Assembly: GCF_910592395.1 (NCBI RefSeq)
Contig: NC_088322.1
Span: forward strand, 11,217,431-11,281,430
DNA: 64,000 nucleotides
Origin: Lineus longissimus
Taxonomy: Eukaryota; Nemertea; Pilidiophora; Heteronemertea; Lineidae
Direction of reading: 5' to 3'
A model generated the notes under the pieces. That model had not been told where the DNA came from, ran no database searches, and was given only the letters and a program-made list of their open reading frames with translations. Shown in pieces: positions 62,667 to 64,000 of this stretch; position 1 is the stretch's first letter, and each line of letters begins with the position of its first letter. The translations under genes and the position numbers were made by a program.

Positions 62667-63328
62667 CTCCACGGAATTAAGTATTTTCTCCGCGGAAATA
62701 ACATTTATCTCCACGGAAATAACATTTATCTCCACGGAAATAAATACTTTTCTCCACGGAAATAAATACTTTTCTCCACGGAATTAAGTATTTTCTCCGC
62801 GGAAATAACATTTATCTCCACGGAAATAACATTTATCTCCACGGAAATAAATACTTTTCTCCACGGAAATAAATACTTTTCTCCACGGAATTAAGTATTT
62901 TCTCCGCGGAAATAACATTTATCTCCACGGAAATAAATACTTTTCTCCACGGAAATAAATACTTTTCTCCACGGAATTAAGTATTTTCTCCGCGGAAATA
63001 ACATTTATCTCCACGGAAATAAATACTTTTCTCCACGGAAATAAATACTTTTCTCCACGGAATTAAGTATTTTCTCCGCGGAAATAACATTTATCTCCAC
63101 GGAAATAACATTTATCTCCACGGAAATAAATACTTTTCTCCACGGAAATAAATACTTTTCTCCACGGAATTAAGTATTTTCTCCGCGGAAATAACATTTA
63201 TCTCCACGGAAATAAATACTTTTCTCCACGGAATTAAGTATTTTCTCCGCGGAAATAACATTTATCTCCACGGAAATAAATACTTTTCTCCACGGAATTA
63301 AGTATTTTCTCCGCGGAAATAAATAATT
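62667..63328. repeat. 21/22-bp satellite with higher-order structure
   Basis: About 31 units of CTCC(A/G)CGGAAATAA plus a variable end. Unit types (ending ATTAAGTATTTT, ACATTTAT or AAATACTTTT, and a CCGCGG variant) recur in nearly fixed order, so the array has grown by duplication of 4-6 unit blocks. Confidence 0.95.
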
Positions 63329-63356
63329 GATTCCGCTGATATGATTGGTCCTGCAT

Positions 63357-64000
63357 TTTAGAGGACGAGGTCAAGGTGAAACTATTAACCCTTAAACCCC
63401 AACCTTGCGGTAGGCTCGGGAACCAAGCTGTACAGGCGCTGCCCGCTGGAACACGAGGCCGCTTGTCAATCCCGTTTGACATTGTCAGATCTGACTATAC
63501 GTGTATAGTGTTGGCATGAAGACTGTGGAAGATGTAAGTAACACGATGATTGTCAGATTTGATACGTTTTGAATCATAAAAATGCAGTTGGTAGCATCTT
63601 TGTAGAGTGGCCTAGTATCAGTGAAGAAAACGGTACGTGGAGACCCACTGCCGATGTTATGTATAGCTAGCTATCGCGCGCAGTAGCTAGCTATACATAA
63701 CATCGGCAGTGGGTCTCCACGTACCGTTTTCTTCACTGATACTAGGCCACTCTACAAAGATGCTACCAACTGCATTTTTATGATTCAAAACGTATCAAAT
63801 CTGACAATCATCGTGTTACTTACATCTTCCACAGTCTTCATGCCAACACTATACACGTATAGTCAGATCTGACAATGTCAAACGGGATTGACAAGCGGCC
63901 TCGTGTTCCAGCGGGCAGCGCCTGTACAGCTTGGTTCCCGAGCCTACCGCAAGGTTGGGGTTTAAGGGTTAATAGTTTCACCTTGACCTCGTCCTCTAAA
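63357..64000. repeat. perfect inverted repeat running off the window end
   Basis: Left arm 63357-63673 and right arm 63684-64000 are exact reverse complements around the 10-nt spacer TCGCGCGCAG. The true arm length is unknown because the right arm is cut by the window edge. No gene recognised inside. Could be a genuine palindrome or an assembly artefact. Confidence 0.95.

Noticed and set aside
62667-63328. CRISPR-like array
   Set aside because: Units are contiguous with no unique spacers, and the surrounding DNA is eukaryotic; it is a satellite.

Overview
The window is eukaryotic nuclear DNA, almost certainly from a marine invertebrate bilaterian; a lophotrochozoan is my best guess from repeat style and receptor types, but the species cannot be read. 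Genes are split by GT-AG introns, base composition is AT-rich, and intergenic and intronic DNA is crowded with foldback elements, minisatellites, SINE-like pieces and a LINE fossil.

Layout. 1-1.25 kb: a possible PAN/apple-domain exon on the minus strand and the decayed 3' end of a non-LTR retrotransposon. 4.7-20.7 kb, minus strand: a complete proton-coupled oligopeptide transporter gene (SLC15/PEPT family). I could chain 20 exons whose phases all agree, giving 744 residues. 24.6-34.5 kb, minus strand: a complete M16 zinc metallopeptidase of the C05D11.1 / presequence-protease-like type, 22 exons, 1031 residues, with the inverted zinc motif HTLEH. 35.6-36.7 kb, plus strand: an intronless four-pass membrane protein of 369 residues with a proline-rich PPxY-bearing N-terminus, head-to-head with the peptidase. 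41.2-46.5 kb, minus strand: a vasopressin/oxytocin-type GPCR whose large first exon (TM1-6) can be joined in the same phase to either of two 3'-terminal exons, each coding a complete TM7 and its own cytoplasmic tail. 61.2-62.2 kb, plus strand: a second, intronless peptide-type GPCR (FMRFamide-receptor-like). 46.6-61.1 kb holds no gene I can support, only transposon relics.

Repeats. A TTAA-flanked MITE family with an internal 61-bp (in one copy 40-bp) minisatellite occurs at nine or more places. Other foldback families occur in two or more copies. Two copies of a (GACGG)n-bearing element carry a nuclear-receptor-like half-site arrangement that is exactly conserved in all four modules. A 22-bp higher-order satellite (62.7-63.3 kb) leads into a perfect inverted repeat with arms of at least 317 bp that runs off the window end.

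The most interesting signals are the paired TM7/tail exons of the GPCR and the recurring theme that stop-codon ends of exons (GPCR tail A, GPCR tail B, and the M16 peptidase) lie inside tandem or inverted repeats. The genes do not form a pathway; they share only the broad themes of peptide transport, peptide degradation and peptide sensing.
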